Positions 1 through 9,488 are shown, numbered from the stretch's first letter. The stretch is 64,000 bases of DNA from Frigidibacter sp037095735 (GCF_037095735.1 NZ_JBAWKD010000004.1:248001-312000), one strand, 5' to 3'. Program-made: numbers and translations. The notes: generated from the letters alone by a model not told the origin.

Positions 1-253
1 CGTCGTCGTGCAGACGGGCGAGACGCTCCATCTCCAGCACGGCGGCCGAGGGGGCCTCCGAACGCAGATAGGCGTAGTGGCCCTTGCGGTTCTTGTTGAT
101 CTTGTAGGCCATCGTCTTCACACCCCAGTATTCCGAGGTGACGACCTTGCCGCCGTTGTCGGCGAGAACGGTCGAGAAATGTTCGACGAGGCCTTCGGCC
201 TGCGCGTTGGACAGGTCCTGACGCGCGATGAGGACATGCTCGTAAAGCGGCAT
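1..253 (-). CDS. rpsF: 30S ribosomal protein S6 (N-terminal part, runs off the left edge)
   Basis: Reading leftward from the ATG at 251-253 gives MPLYEHVLIARQDLSNAQ, then a VEHF...DNGGKV...EYWGVKTMAYKINKNRKGHYAYL stretch. This is the characteristic first half of S6, a small-subunit protein that pairs with S18 on the 16S rRNA platform. About 84 codons are present and the rest lies outside the window. S6 is normally followed by rpsR and rplI, which would lie off the edge. The upstream region (254-565) is shared with the divergent yceI gene. Family assignment is secure. Completeness cannot be judged. Confidence 0.95.
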   Translation of the reverse strand, partial: MPLYEHVLIARQDLSNAQAEGLVEHFSTVLADNGGKVVTSEYWGVKTMAYKINKNRKGHYAYLRSEAPSAAVLEMERLARLHDD

Positions 254-565
254 GAACGCTCCTATGTCTCTGCGCACTTCATAGGCGGGATGACCTTCCG
301 CTCCCGCCACGAGAGGATACGCCGGTTTCAAGAACGCGGCGGAAGGACTGCGGCCTTATACACGCGCGGGCCCGTGGCGCAACCGGATTCCCGCCACGCG
401 GGGCAGCAGTGCGGTCACCTTCGCGCGGGCGCCGGGCCCCCTTCGCCTGACGCGAAGGTGTCTTCGCAAAGGCGCACATATTCTGTGGATGCCTAAGGAA
501 TTGTGCGGATCGGTCAGAGCGGTCAGCTTTCCGCCATCGCAATCCCCTCCCAGGAGCTGATCCCC
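254..565. other. Divergent intergenic region rpsF / yceI
   Basis: About 310 bases between the starts of rpsF (minus) and yceI (plus), so it must hold both promoters. I cannot place convincing -35/-10 pairs. A perfect 10-bp inverted repeat lies at 416-425 and 451-460 (CACCTTCGCG / CGCGAAGGTG) with a 25-base GC-rich spacer. It could be an RNA hairpin or a regulator site. No gene is supported here. Confidence 0.4.
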
Positions 566-1144
566 ATGACCCTCCGCGCCCTCGCCGCCGGCCTCGCCCT
601 GTCGCTCGCCGCGACCGCCGCCTTCGCCGCCCCCGAGAAATACGTCCTCGACAACACCCATACCCAGATCGTCTTCCACTACGATCACCTCGGCTTCTCG
701 ACCGGTTACGGCATGTTCGCGGGCTTCGACGGCGAGATCACCTTCGACCAGGAAGAGCCGACCGCCTCGTCGGTGACCGTGTCCTTCCCGATCACCTCGC
801 TGATCACCGGCATCGACGCCCGGACCGAGCATTTCCTGTCGCCCGACTTCTTCGGCAAGTCCGAGAACAAGACCGTCACCTTCACCTCGACCGCGATCGA
901 AGTAACTGGCGAGAAGACCGCCAAGATCACCGGCGACCTCACCCTGAATGGTGTCACCAAGCCGGTGGTTCTGGATGCGGCACTGACCAAGGCCGACACC
1001 CACCCGATGGCGAACAAGCCCTGGGCGGGCTTCACCGCGACGACCGTCGTCAAGCGCAGCGACTTCGACCTTGGCATGTTCGTCCCCTATGTCGGCGACG
1101 ACGTGACCGTCGAGATCTCGATCGAGGCGATGAAGGCCGAGTGA
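566..1144 (+). CDS. YceI family periplasmic protein
   Basis: Predicted 192-aa secreted protein. The frame is open from 503, but the ATG at 566 has AGGAG nine bases upstream and begins directly with a signal peptide (MTLRALAAGLALSLAATAAFA, likely cut before APEKY). The mature part opens with the YceI hallmark YVLDNTHTQIVFHYDHLGFSTGYG and keeps the family pattern (GEITFD, a SPDFF patch, LTLNGVTKPVVLDA). YceI proteins form an elongated beta-barrel lipocalin-like fold that binds isoprenoid-type amphiphiles. The exact ligand and physiological role are generally unclear. It stands alone, facing away from rpsF. Length is normal for secreted YceI proteins. Confidence 0.92.
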   Translation: MTLRALAAGLALSLAATAAFAAPEKYVLDNTHTQIVFHYDHLGFSTGYGMFAGFDGEITFDQEEPTASSVTVSFPITSLITGIDARTEHFLSPDFFGKSENKTVTFTSTAIEVTGEKTAKITGDLTLNGVTKPVVLDAALTKADTHPMANKPWAGFTATTVVKRSDFDLGMFVPYVGDDVTVEISIEAMKAE

Positions 1145-1167
1145 CCCTCGTCTGAACCGGTCTCCAG

Positions 1168-1199
1168 CGGCGTCGGGCACCCCCCGGCGCCGTTCGCGT
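1168..1199 (+). terminator. Probable intrinsic terminator after yceI
   Basis: A 10-bp GC stem (1168-1177 with 1183-1192, one G-T wobble) with a five-base loop, followed by a moderately T-rich run. It begins 24 bases after the yceI stop. Confidence 0.5.
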
Positions 1200-1211
1200 T
1201 TCGCGGCCGGC

Positions 1212-1376
1212 GTTTCGACGCCGTTCTTTCCACGCCTTCGCTGCGCCGGGTCCGGTCGCCGAGACGGGGCGGAGTGCCGCGCCGGACCCGAGGTAAGGGC
1301 GGGCGACGGCCCGCGCGCCGTTTCGGTCCCGCCTTTTCTGCGCCTTCGCTGCGCCGGGCCCCGTCGCCGCGACGGG
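1212..1376. repeat. Pair of imperfect ~57-bp direct repeats between yceI and fliG
   Basis: The best-matched cores are 1233-1268 and 1341-1376, both starting CGCCTTCGCTGCGCCGGG, with three mismatches in 36 bases. Similarity extends upstream to GTTTCG at 1212 and 1320. The copies are about 108 bp apart in non-coding DNA between two convergent genes. Function unknown. Confidence 0.6.
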
Positions 1377-1418
1377 CACGATCGGCGCCCCGGCATCGGC
1401 GGCGGAGCGGGCGGCCGC

Positions 1419-2498
1419 TCAGCCTTCGTCGGCGGCGATCAGGAACAGCTCGCCCCGGTCCTCCAGCCCCCGGATCGCGGCGACGACGCTGCCATAGGCG
1501 GCTTCGAGGTCCTTGGCCTTGGGCTGGACCGACTGCGCCTCTTCGCGGATCGACTGCGCCATGCGCTGCGACATGTTGGACAGGATGTACTCGGCGGCCT
1601 CGCGGTCCGGGCCCTGCGCGCCGGCGACGATGATGACCAGCTGCGCGGCCTCGATCCCCTTGACCACCTTCGGAATGTCGCGCCCCTCGATCCGCTTCGG
1701 GATGTTGGCGAAGGTGAAGATCGCCTTGCGCACTTCATTGGCGAAGTCCTGATCGGTCTCGTCGAGCCCGGCCAGCACATCCTCGCGCGTGGCGGCCTTC
1801 GACTGGTTCAGGATCGCGCCCACCCGCTGCACCGGCCCGTCGGCGAAGGCCTTCGGCGGTTCCGCATCCAGCTGCGCGGCCAGCGACTGGCCGATGCGCA
1901 GCACGGTGTCGGGGTCGATGTTGCCGGTGAGCGAGACGGCATAGGCAATGCGCCGCGCCCGGTCGCCCGGCAGCCGTTCCAGCAGCTGCGCGGCCTTCGC
2001 CACCGACAGCTTCGACAGCAGCACCGCCCCGATCTCGATGCTTTCCTCGTTCAGCACCGGCAGCAGCCGGTCGGGTTCCAGACCCGCGATCCGCTGCCAG
2101 GGATCGCCGCGCTGCGTGGCCCCGGCGATCCGCCGCAGCCGGCTGGCGGTGCCGGCCGACAGGTGCCGGCCCAGCAGGTCCAGCGCCCCGGTCAGCCCGT
2201 CGGGGAAGGACAGACCGATCGCCTCGACCCCTTCGATGAACTCGGCGACCACGGCGTCCAGCGTCTCGCGGTCGACAGAGCGCATGGTGCCGATCTGTTC
2301 GGTCAGGATGCCCTGCAGATCCTCGGGCAGGTCGGCCAGCGGCACGTCCGCCCCTTCCTGCAGCAGCAGCCGCACGATGATCGCGGCCTTTTCGCGGCCG
2401 CTCAGGCGCTTCGGGCCCGACAGGCGGCCGGTCAGACCGATGTCGCGGCCAAAGCCAAGCTCGCCGCCCCGCGGGGCGAAGGGTGTCAGATCGGCCAT
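1419..2498 (-). CDS. fliG: FliG-like flagellar motor switch protein, stand-alone
   Basis: 359 aa. It aligns with FliG over its length: an N-terminal domain from about residue 30 (LSGREKAAIIVRLLLQEG), the middle domain around 135-200 and the C-terminal torque-ring domain around 225-345 (VGAILNQSK..., LAGLDETDQDFANEVRKAI, ILSNMSQRMAQSIREE). FliG forms the upper C-ring, couples the MS-ring to the stator and contacts FliM. Two points are unusual. There is a ~28-residue N-terminal extension. The middle-domain EHPQ motif that binds FliM reads NEESIEIG near 150-157. No other flagellar gene occurs in the window. It could be a motor part encoded away from its regulon or a diverged paralogue. Confidence 0.82.
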   Translation of the reverse strand: MADLTPFAPRGGELGFGRDIGLTGRLSGPKRLSGREKAAIIVRLLLQEGADVPLADLPEDLQGILTEQIGTMRSVDRETLDAVVAEFIEGVEAIGLSFPDGLTGALDLLGRHLSAGTASRLRRIAGATQRGDPWQRIAGLEPDRLLPVLNEESIEIGAVLLSKLSVAKAAQLLERLPGDRARRIAYAVSLTGNIDPDTVLRIGQSLAAQLDAEPPKAFADGPVQRVGAILNQSKAATREDVLAGLDETDQDFANEVRKAIFTFANIPKRIEGRDIPKVVKGIEAAQLVIIVAGAQGPDREAAEYILSNMSQRMAQSIREEAQSVQPKAKDLEAAYGSVVAAIRGLEDRGELFLIAADEG

Positions 2499-2588
2499 GT
2501 CCCGTGTTCCGCCTCAGCCAGCCGGTGCGGGCCGGTCGCGGCGGCCCGGCGCCAGAATGCGGGGCCGGGGGTTAAGACGGGCTTGAGA

Positions 2589-2750
2589 TCAGCTGGTGGT
2601 GGCGACGCAGGTCTTGGTCGCCTCGTCCCAGACCGTGCCCTGCGCACAGCTCATCGCGGCCTGGCTGTTGCAGCCGGGCGAGGCGAGCACGGCGGTCGGA
2701 AGCAGGGCCAGAAGGATCAGGGCAGGGACGGTCACGGCGCGCTGGGTCAT
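2589..2750 (-). CDS. Small secreted cysteine-containing protein
   Basis: A 53-codon ORF (ATG at 2748-2750, stop at 2589-2591). It has AGGAG eight bases upstream on the minus strand and a convincing signal peptide (MTQRAVTVPALILLALLPTAVLA). The mature part would be only about 30 residues, with three cysteines in C-x7-C-x12-C spacing, ending TTS. It lies between purB and fliG, all on the minus strand, but a hairpin separates it from purB. I do not recognise a family. The Cys spacing is loosely reminiscent of chitin-binding/peritrophin-like modules, which is only a suggestion. Confidence 0.65.
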   Translation of the reverse strand: MTQRAVTVPALILLALLPTAVLASPGCNSQAAMSCAQGTVWDEATKTCVATTS

Positions 2751-2772
2751 CGGGGTCTCTCCTGACGGGTGA

Positions 2773-2838
2773 AGCTTCCCCTAGGGAAGCATCCCCCGCC
2801 GAGTCCCGCCAAATCACGCGGCCGTGACCGGCCGCGTG
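2773..2838 (-). terminator. Two hairpins after purB, first is a probable terminator
   Basis: On the minus strand, downstream of purB, a perfect 9-bp stem (2830-2838 with 2815-2823) is followed by ATTT. Further on is a second perfect 7-bp stem at 2774-2780 / 2784-2790 (GCTTCCC / GGGAAGC). The first is a likely purB terminator. The second lies just ahead of the small secreted gene. Confidence 0.5.
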
Positions 2839-2862
2839 GATCGGTTCCGCAGGTCGGGCAGG

Positions 2863-4170
<1,308 letters not shown>

Positions 4171-4281
4171 CGGGGCCTCGGGCTTGATGTGCGAAGGATC
4201 GCGCGCCTCTTAGACCGCACCGGGGCAGGTCGCAAGCGCTGCGCATCCCCAAGAGACGGCACCTCTGCGCATCGGGCCTGA

Positions 4282-4301
4282 TCCGCAAGCGAAGTTGCGG
4301 A
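4282..4301. promoter_or_regulatory. Candidate operator for the YefM/YoeB-type locus
   Basis: Perfect 7-bp inverted repeat TCCGCAA-GCGAAG-TTGCGGA, 31 bases before the yefM ATG. YefM-type antitoxins commonly repress their own promoter by binding short palindromes, so this is a plausible autoregulatory site. That role is inferred from position only. Confidence 0.4.
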
Positions 4302-4332
4302 ACCCTGAGCCCTGGAACAGGAGGGTCACCGG

Positions 4333-4563
4333 ATGCGGACCATGACCGAGGACGAACTCCACGCGCAGCTGGATCGGGTGATCGACCGCGCGGTCGAGGA
4401 TCACGAGGAAACCCTGGTGACACGCGATGGGCAAGAGGCTGTGGTCATCGTCTCGAAGGCCGATTGGGACGGGATCCAGACCACGCTACACCTGCTGTCC
4501 TCACCCGCCAATGCCGCGCGCCTGCTGGCCTCGATCGCCGAGCTGCAGACTGGGCGTGCGTGA
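4333..4563 (+). CDS. yefM: YefM/Phd-family antitoxin
   Basis: 76 aa, close to E. coli YefM in layout: MRTMTEDELHAQLDRVIDRAVEDHEETLVTR at the N-terminus (dimerising DNA-binding Phd/YefM fold), VVIVSKADWDGI in the middle and the hallmark HLLSSPANAARLLASI near the C-terminus. The ATG at 4333 has AGGAGG about eight bases upstream. An in-frame ATG at 4342 is less likely. YefM neutralises the YoeB ribosome-dependent mRNase and autorepresses the operon. The next ORF overlaps by GTGA, as in an intact TA pair, but that toxin ORF looks damaged. YefM may therefore now be an orphan antitoxin. The acidic C-terminal toxin-binding tail is short compared with E. coli YefM. Confidence 0.88.
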   Translation: MRTMTEDELHAQLDRVIDRAVEDHEETLVTRDGQEAVVIVSKADWDGIQTTLHLLSSPANAARLLASIAELQTGRA

Positions 4564-4805
4564 GGCGTAGGGGCGCACCTTCCATGCAGAGATCCGTCCA
4601 TGACCGGTATGGCGCAGGTGATCCTACGACATGCGCTTGGCAGGACAGGCCGACCAAGCGGAACGCCATGGCCGAGACCCCGCGCGGCGACCTGTCGGGT
4701 TGGTGGTTACGGCGGATCACGTCAGAGCACCGGCTGGTCTACCGCGTGACAGGGGCCGGCGCGGCACAGGCGCTGGAGATCGCGCAGTGCCGCTACCACT
4801 ATTGA
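4560..4805 (+). pseudogene. yoeB: Degenerate YoeB toxin gene
   Basis: From a GTG at 4560 that overlaps the yefM stop there is an open frame of 81 codons. Only its last ~40 residues are recognisable: PRGDLSGWWLRRITSEHRLV, then YRV and ALEIAQCRYHY. This is the YoeB C-terminal half, including catalytic-region residues (E, R, and the terminal HY). The first ~40 codons bear no resemblance to YoeB (expected: a W-x-D-Y-x-x-W start and an RIN helix), apart from a trace WQD...TKRNAMAE in the middle. The simplest reading is scrambling by indels or an internal deletion that happened to keep the frame open. A very divergent but working toxin cannot be excluded. Confidence 0.65.
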
Positions 4806-4811
4806 TCCGCT

Positions 4812-6323
4812 TCAGGAATTCCCGCGGCCGCGGGCGAACAGGCCCGCATCCTCGGCCGCGCGCATCAGGGCGCGGGACTTGTTGACGGTCTCCTGCCATT
4901 CCGCCTGCGGATCGCTGTCGAAGACCACGCCGCCGCCGGCCTGTACGTAAAGTTTGCCGTCCTTCACCACCGCGGTGCGCAGGGCGATGCACATGTCCAT
5001 CTCGCCATTGGCCGCGAAATAGCCGGCACCACCGCCGTAGATGCCGCGCTTCTCGGGCTCCAGCTCGTCGATGATCTCCATCGCCCGCACCTTCGGCGCG
5101 CCCGAGACGGTGCCCGCCGGCAGCCCCGCCAGCAGAGCCGAGAGCGCATCCTCGCCCTCGGCGATCTCGCCGATGACATTCGAGACGATGTGCATCACGT
5201 GGCTGTAGCGTTCGATGATGAACTTCTCGGTGGGCTTCACCGTGCCGATCTTCGCGACCCGGCCCACGTCGTTGCGGCCGAGATCCAGCAGCATCAGATG
5301 CTCGGCCAGTTCCTTCTTGTCCGACAGCAGGTCCTCTTCCAGCGCGCGGTCCTCGTCGGGCGTGGCGCCGCGGGGCCGGGTGCCGGCGATGGGACGGATC
5401 GTCACCTCGCCCTCGCGCAGCCGCACGAGGATCTCGGGGCTGGCGCCGACGATCTGGAAGCCGTCCATGTTGAAATAGAACAGGAAGGGCGAGGGGTTGG
5501 TGCGCCGCAGGCTGCGGTAGAGCGCGAAGGGCGGCAGCGGGAAGTCCATCGTCCAGCGCTGCGAGGGCACGACCTGGAAGATGTCGCCGGCGCGGATGTA
5601 GTCCTTGGCCTTCTCGACCGCCGCAAGATAGTCGGCATGCGCGAAATTCGACACCGGCTCGCCGACGCTCGACAGCTCGCCCAGGCTCCGGCTCTCGCCC
5701 GCCTGACGTTCGAGATCGCGCACCGCGTCCATCACCCGCTCGGCCGCCTGCGCATAGGCCGCGCGCGCCGACAGGCCGGAACTGACCCAGGCGGGCGAGA
5801 CCACCGTCACCTCGCCCTTCACCCCGTCCAGCACCGCCACGACCGAGGGGCGCAGCAGCATCGCGTCGGGCGCGCCGATCGGATCGGGGTTCACGTTCGG
5901 CAGCTTCTCGACCAGCCGGATCATGTCATAGCCGAGATAGCCGAAGAGCCCGGCCGCGCTGGGCGGCAGGCCCTCGGGCATCTCGATGTGGCACTCGGCC
6001 AGCAGCGCGCGCAGCGAGGCCAGCGGATCCGCGGCCTCGTCGACGAAGGCGGTGGCATCGAAGCGGGCCTGACGGTTCAGCCGGGCGGTCGCGCCCTCGC
6101 ATTGCCAGATCAGGTCGGGCTTCATCCCGATCATAGAATAGCGCCCGCGCACCTCGCCGCCGGTGACGCTTTCCAGAAGGAAGGACAGCGGCCCCGCCTC
6201 GGACAGTTTCAGCATCAGCGAGACCGGCGTGTCCAGATCCGCCGCCAGCCGCGTCCAGACGAGCTGGTTCTTCCCTGCCTCGTAACCGGCCTCGAAATCG
6301 GCATAGGAAGGGGTGAGTGCCAC
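4812..6323 (-). CDS. trpE: Anthranilate synthase component I
   Basis: 503 aa, full length. Feedback-site segment SFLLESVTGGE (the LLES tryptophan-binding motif) lies near residue 50. The chorismate-binding core has GASPEILVRLREGEVTIRPI, GTRPRG, DLGRNDVGR, ERYSHVMHIVSNV, PAGTVSGAPKVRAMEII and YGGGAGYF. It converts chorismate to anthranilate using ammonia delivered by TrpG. The start is GTG (6321-6323) with AAGGA eight bases upstream; translation begins M-ALTPSYADFEAG. It lies 42 bases after ppiD, so the two are probably co-transcribed. TrpG/TrpD/TrpC are not downstream: the next gene is the convergent TA remnant, only six bases away. Confidence 0.96.
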   Translation of the reverse strand: MALTPSYADFEAGYEAGKNQLVWTRLAADLDTPVSLMLKLSEAGPLSFLLESVTGGEVRGRYSMIGMKPDLIWQCEGATARLNRQARFDATAFVDEAADPLASLRALLAECHIEMPEGLPPSAAGLFGYLGYDMIRLVEKLPNVNPDPIGAPDAMLLRPSVVAVLDGVKGEVTVVSPAWVSSGLSARAAYAQAAERVMDAVRDLERQAGESRSLGELSSVGEPVSNFAHADYLAAVEKAKDYIRAGDIFQVVPSQRWTMDFPLPPFALYRSLRRTNPSPFLFYFNMDGFQIVGASPEILVRLREGEVTIRPIAGTRPRGATPDEDRALEEDLLSDKKELAEHLMLLDLGRNDVGRVAKIGTVKPTEKFIIERYSHVMHIVSNVIGEIAEGEDALSALLAGLPAGTVSGAPKVRAMEIIDELEPEKRGIYGGGAGYFAANGEMDMCIALRTAVVKDGKLYVQAGGGVVFDSDPQAEWQETVNKSRALMRAAEDAGLFARGRGNS

Positions 6324-6365
6324 GTGCGTCGTCCTTGTCGTGCGCCCTCGGGTCAGGCCCGGGGA

Positions 6366-8231
6366 TCAGTTGAGCTGTGCGTTGACCGCGTTGACCGCGT
6401 TCTGGTTGATGCTGACGCCGGCCTCGGTCTCGGCGGCGTTGACGTAGAACTGCAGCACGTCCTGCGCCAGCGACTGGCGCAGCTGCTGCTCGATGGCGGC
6501 GCGCGCCTTGCCGGCATCGGCATCGCCCGCCTCGGGCGCCGAGATGCTGTCAAGCCGCAGCGCCAGCGCCGCGCCGGTCTTGGCATCGGCCAGCGCCAGC
6601 GTGCCATGCTCGGGCAGGGTGAAGACGCGGGCGACCAGATCCTGCGGCAGGTTCTCGATGAAGCCGTCGCGCTTCATCGGCTCGACCGTCTGCAGCTCGA
6701 GCCCGGCAGCCTGCGCGGCGGCGGCGAAATCGGGCGCGGCCAGCAGCGCATCGGCCTTGACCTTCAGCGCCTCGGCGGTGGCGTTCTGGGTCCAGGCGAT
6801 GGCGACATCGCCGCGCACCTCGTCCAGCGGGCGCACCGCCGGCGGCTTCACCTCAGTCACCTCGATCGCGAAGACGCCGCCATCCGACAGGTCGCGGATC
6901 TCGGCGAAATCGCCGGGCTGGGTCTCGAACGCGGCCTTGCGCACCTCGGCATAGGCGGCGAAGCCGGTCGCATCCGCGGCCTCCTGCGTCAGCTCGACGC
7001 TGCCCGTCTCCATGCCCTCGGTGTTCGCGGCCAGCTCCTCGACGGTGGCGCCCCCCGCCAGCTCGTCCTCGAGTGCGGCGCGGCGGTCGGCGATCATCCG
7101 GCGGGCGCGGTCCATCGCGGCCTCGTCCGACAGCTCGGCCTTGGCCTCTTCGAAGGGGATCTCCTTGGCGTTCAGGATCGCGTTCATCGAGAAGAGCGCG
7201 GGGCCCAGATCGCTTTCGAACGGGCCGGCGACGCCGGGGCCGGTCAGCGCGAAGACGCCGGCGCCCGCTGCGCCGAGGTCGTCCTGGCTGACCTCGCCCA
7301 TGTCGACATCGTCCAGCGTCAGGCCGCGCTCGTTGACATAGGATTCGAAGCTGCGCCGGCCGGCGTCGATCTCGGCCTTGGCGGCGGCGGCATCGGCCTC
7401 GGTGTTGAAGACCAGCCGTTCGACCATGCGGCGCTCGGGCTGGCGGAATTCGTCGATGCGGCTTTCATACAGGTCGCGCAGCGCCTGATCGTCCAGCTCG
7501 ACCTTGCCCAGCATCATCTCGGGCGAGAGCCAGGCGTAGGTCACGCTGCGGGTTTCCGGCGCCGTGAAGTCGGCGGGATGGTCCTTCAGCCAGGCCTCGA
7601 GATCGGCGGTGCCGGGGGCGGCCACCGGCGCCTCCAGCGCGCCGGGGCCCAGCGTGACATAGCTGAAGCCGCGCGACTGGCCGGCCCAGTTCGCCAGCAG
7701 GTCGAGATAGCCGGCCGGCGCGGCGACGCCGCCGGCGATCGCGCCCTGCAGCACCGAGCGGGCGGCATCGCGGCGCACCTGGTCCTCGAAGATCCGCGGC
7801 GACAGGCCCTGCCGGCGCAGCGCCTCGGTGTAGAGGTCGCGGTCGAATTGGCCGTTCACGCCCTTGAAGGCATCGGCGGCGGTGATCTGGCCGCGCACCT
7901 GCTCGTCCCCGGCCGACACGCCGATCTCCTGCGCGCGGTCGTCCAGCGCGGCCATCGCCACCAGCCGGCCCAGAACGCTGCGGTCGAGCCCCATCTGCTG
8001 GGCCTGCGCCATGTTGACCTGCTGGCCGACTTGGGCCGAGAAGGCCTGCAGCTCGCCCTGCAGCGCGCGGCCATAGTCGCGCACGCCGATCTCCTGGCTG
8101 CCGACCTTGGCCACCTGCTGCGACGAGCCGCCGAAATTCGTCACGCCGAAGCCGGCGAGACCCACCAGCAGCAGCAGCACCAGCGCCGCGAACACCGTCT
8201 TCGATTTCTTGCCGCGCAAGCTGGTCGCCAT
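6366..8231 (-). CDS. ppiD: PpiD-like periplasmic peptidyl-prolyl isomerase / chaperone
   Basis: 621 aa. An N-terminal membrane anchor (VFAALVLLLLVGLAGFGVTNFGG, about residues 13-35) follows a short basic cytosolic tail. A SurA_N-type chaperone region (VGSQEIGVRDYGRALQ... SVLGRLVAMAALDDRAQEIGVS) and a central parvulin-type region follow. The C-terminus carries SurA_N-like helices again (QLRQSLAQDVLQFYVN). PpiD proteins hang in the periplasm next to SecYEG and assist emerging outer-membrane and secreted proteins. The parvulin signature is weak, so catalytic activity is uncertain. The gene order ppiD-trpE is familiar in Rhodobacterales, and they probably form one operon. Confidence 0.88.
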   Translation of the reverse strand: MATSLRGKKSKTVFAALVLLLLVGLAGFGVTNFGGSSQQVAKVGSQEIGVRDYGRALQGELQAFSAQVGQQVNMAQAQQMGLDRSVLGRLVAMAALDDRAQEIGVSAGDEQVRGQITAADAFKGVNGQFDRDLYTEALRRQGLSPRIFEDQVRRDAARSVLQGAIAGGVAAPAGYLDLLANWAGQSRGFSYVTLGPGALEAPVAAPGTADLEAWLKDHPADFTAPETRSVTYAWLSPEMMLGKVELDDQALRDLYESRIDEFRQPERRMVERLVFNTEADAAAAKAEIDAGRRSFESYVNERGLTLDDVDMGEVSQDDLGAAGAGVFALTGPGVAGPFESDLGPALFSMNAILNAKEIPFEEAKAELSDEAAMDRARRMIADRRAALEDELAGGATVEELAANTEGMETGSVELTQEAADATGFAAYAEVRKAAFETQPGDFAEIRDLSDGGVFAIEVTEVKPPAVRPLDEVRGDVAIAWTQNATAEALKVKADALLAAPDFAAAAQAAGLELQTVEPMKRDGFIENLPQDLVARVFTLPEHGTLALADAKTGAALALRLDSISAPEAGDADAGKARAAIEQQLRQSLAQDVLQFYVNAAETEAGVSINQNAVNAVNAQLN

Positions 8232-8279
8232 GGGCCGCCTCCGTCCCGTGTTGTTCCGATCCCTCGGGTTCGCGGTTGT

Positions 8280-9488
8280 TTAGGCGCTCGCCCCCGCCGG
8301 GGCAAGCGCCGCCAGCCGCGCGAACAGCTCCGTGATGGCCGGGACGTCGATATTGGCGAAGGCGATGCGCAGCTGGCGCTGCCCGGCCGGATCGCCTTCG
8401 GGCATGAACATCGTGCCGGGCAGGGTCAGGATCCCGGCCTCCTGCACCAGCGCCCGGGCGAATTCGGGCGAGGGGCGCGGATCGGGATGCTCGACATAGG
8501 CGAAATAGGCGCCGCAGCCCAGCAGGCGCCAGCCCGGCAGCCCGGCGAAGCCCGCCCGCATCGCGTCGCGCCGGGCAAGGATCTCGGCCCGCTCGCCCGC
8601 CACCCACGGGCCAAGGTTCCGCATCCCCCAGAGCGCGGCATACTGTCCGATCTGGCTCGGGCAGATCGCCACGGTGTCGAGGAACTTTTCGACCTCGGCC
8701 AGACGCGCGACGCTGGCCGTGATCGCGCCCACGCGGTGCCCGGTCAGCCGGTAGGCTTTCGAGAAGCTGTAAAGCTGGATCAGCGTGTCGTCCCAGCGCG
8801 CGTCGGCGAACAGGTCATGCGGCGCGCCCTCGCGCCCGTCGAAGTCGCGATAGGTCTCGTCGACGATCAGCGCGAGGCCCGCCTCGCGCGCAAGATCGCG
8901 GAAGGCGGCGAGCGTTTCTGCCGGATATTCGACCCCGCCCGGGTTGTTCGGGCTGACCAGCACGATCGCCCGGGTCCGTGGCCCGATCAGCGCCCGCGCG
9001 GCTTCGGCCTCCGGGATCAGGCTGTCGCCGGTCGCCAGCGGCACGGCGCGCACGCCCTGCATGTCGAGCCACATCTTGTGGTTGAAATACCAGGGTGTCG
9101 GCAGGATCACCTCGTCGCCGGCGCCGGCCAGCGTCGACATCACCGCGCAGAAGGCCTGGTTGCAGCCCTGGGTGATCGCGACCTGCGCCGGCTCGATCCG
9201 CCCGCCATAGGCCGCGGACCACTGCGCGGCCACCTCCGCGCGCAGCGCCCCCATGCCCAGCACCGGGCCATAGAGATGCATCTCCGGCCGCTCGATCACC
9301 GACTCGGCGATGGCGCGGCGCAGCGCTTCGGGCGGCGGATCGACCGGCGCGGCCTGGCTCACGTTCAGCAGCGGCCGCTCGGGCGGGAACACCACCCCCT
9401 CGATCCAGCGCCGGGCCTCGGGCACCGGCGGCGCGAAGGTCGCGGCCATCGCCGGATTGAGGGGGGCAGGATTGGGCGGCAGGGCCAT
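8280..9488 (-). CDS. Class I/II pyridoxal-phosphate aminotransferase
   Basis: 402 aa, fold-type I aminotransferase. Visible: cofactor-binding QGCNQAFCAVMSTLAGAGDEV, substrate/PLP contacts NNPGG and IVDETYRDF, and the Schiff-base lysine in YSFSKAYRLTGHRVGA. C-terminal PEFARALVQEAGILTLPGTMFMPEG is typical of the aspartate/aromatic aminotransferase-like group. The exact substrate cannot be read from sequence. Start ATG at 9486-9488 with GGGAG about seven bases upstream. It follows gpt on the same strand, but a dispersed hairpin element (9519-9587) lies between, so it may or may not share the fabI-lysE-gpt transcript. Confidence 0.88.
   Translation of the reverse strand: MALPPNPAPLNPAMAATFAPPVPEARRWIEGVVFPPERPLLNVSQAAPVDPPPEALRRAIAESVIERPEMHLYGPVLGMGALRAEVAAQWSAAYGGRIEPAQVAITQGCNQAFCAVMSTLAGAGDEVILPTPWYFNHKMWLDMQGVRAVPLATGDSLIPEAEAARALIGPRTRAIVLVSPNNPGGVEYPAETLAAFRDLAREAGLALIVDETYRDFDGREGAPHDLFADARWDDTLIQLYSFSKAYRLTGHRVGAITASVARLAEVEKFLDTVAICPSQIGQYAALWGMRNLGPWVAGERAEILARRDAMRAGFAGLPGWRLLGCGAYFAYVEHPDPRPSPEFARALVQEAGILTLPGTMFMPEGDPAGQRQLRIAFANIDVPAITELFARLAALAPAGASA

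Noticed and set aside
1050..1396. Arg-rich minus-strand frames around the 1212-1376 repeats
   Set aside because: They only reflect the GC-rich direct repeats and overlap yceI antisense.
4560..4805. Calling the ORF after yefM a functional YoeB
   Set aside because: Half of the protein lacks any match to YoeB, including the N-terminal W/D/Y region, so I list it as degenerate.
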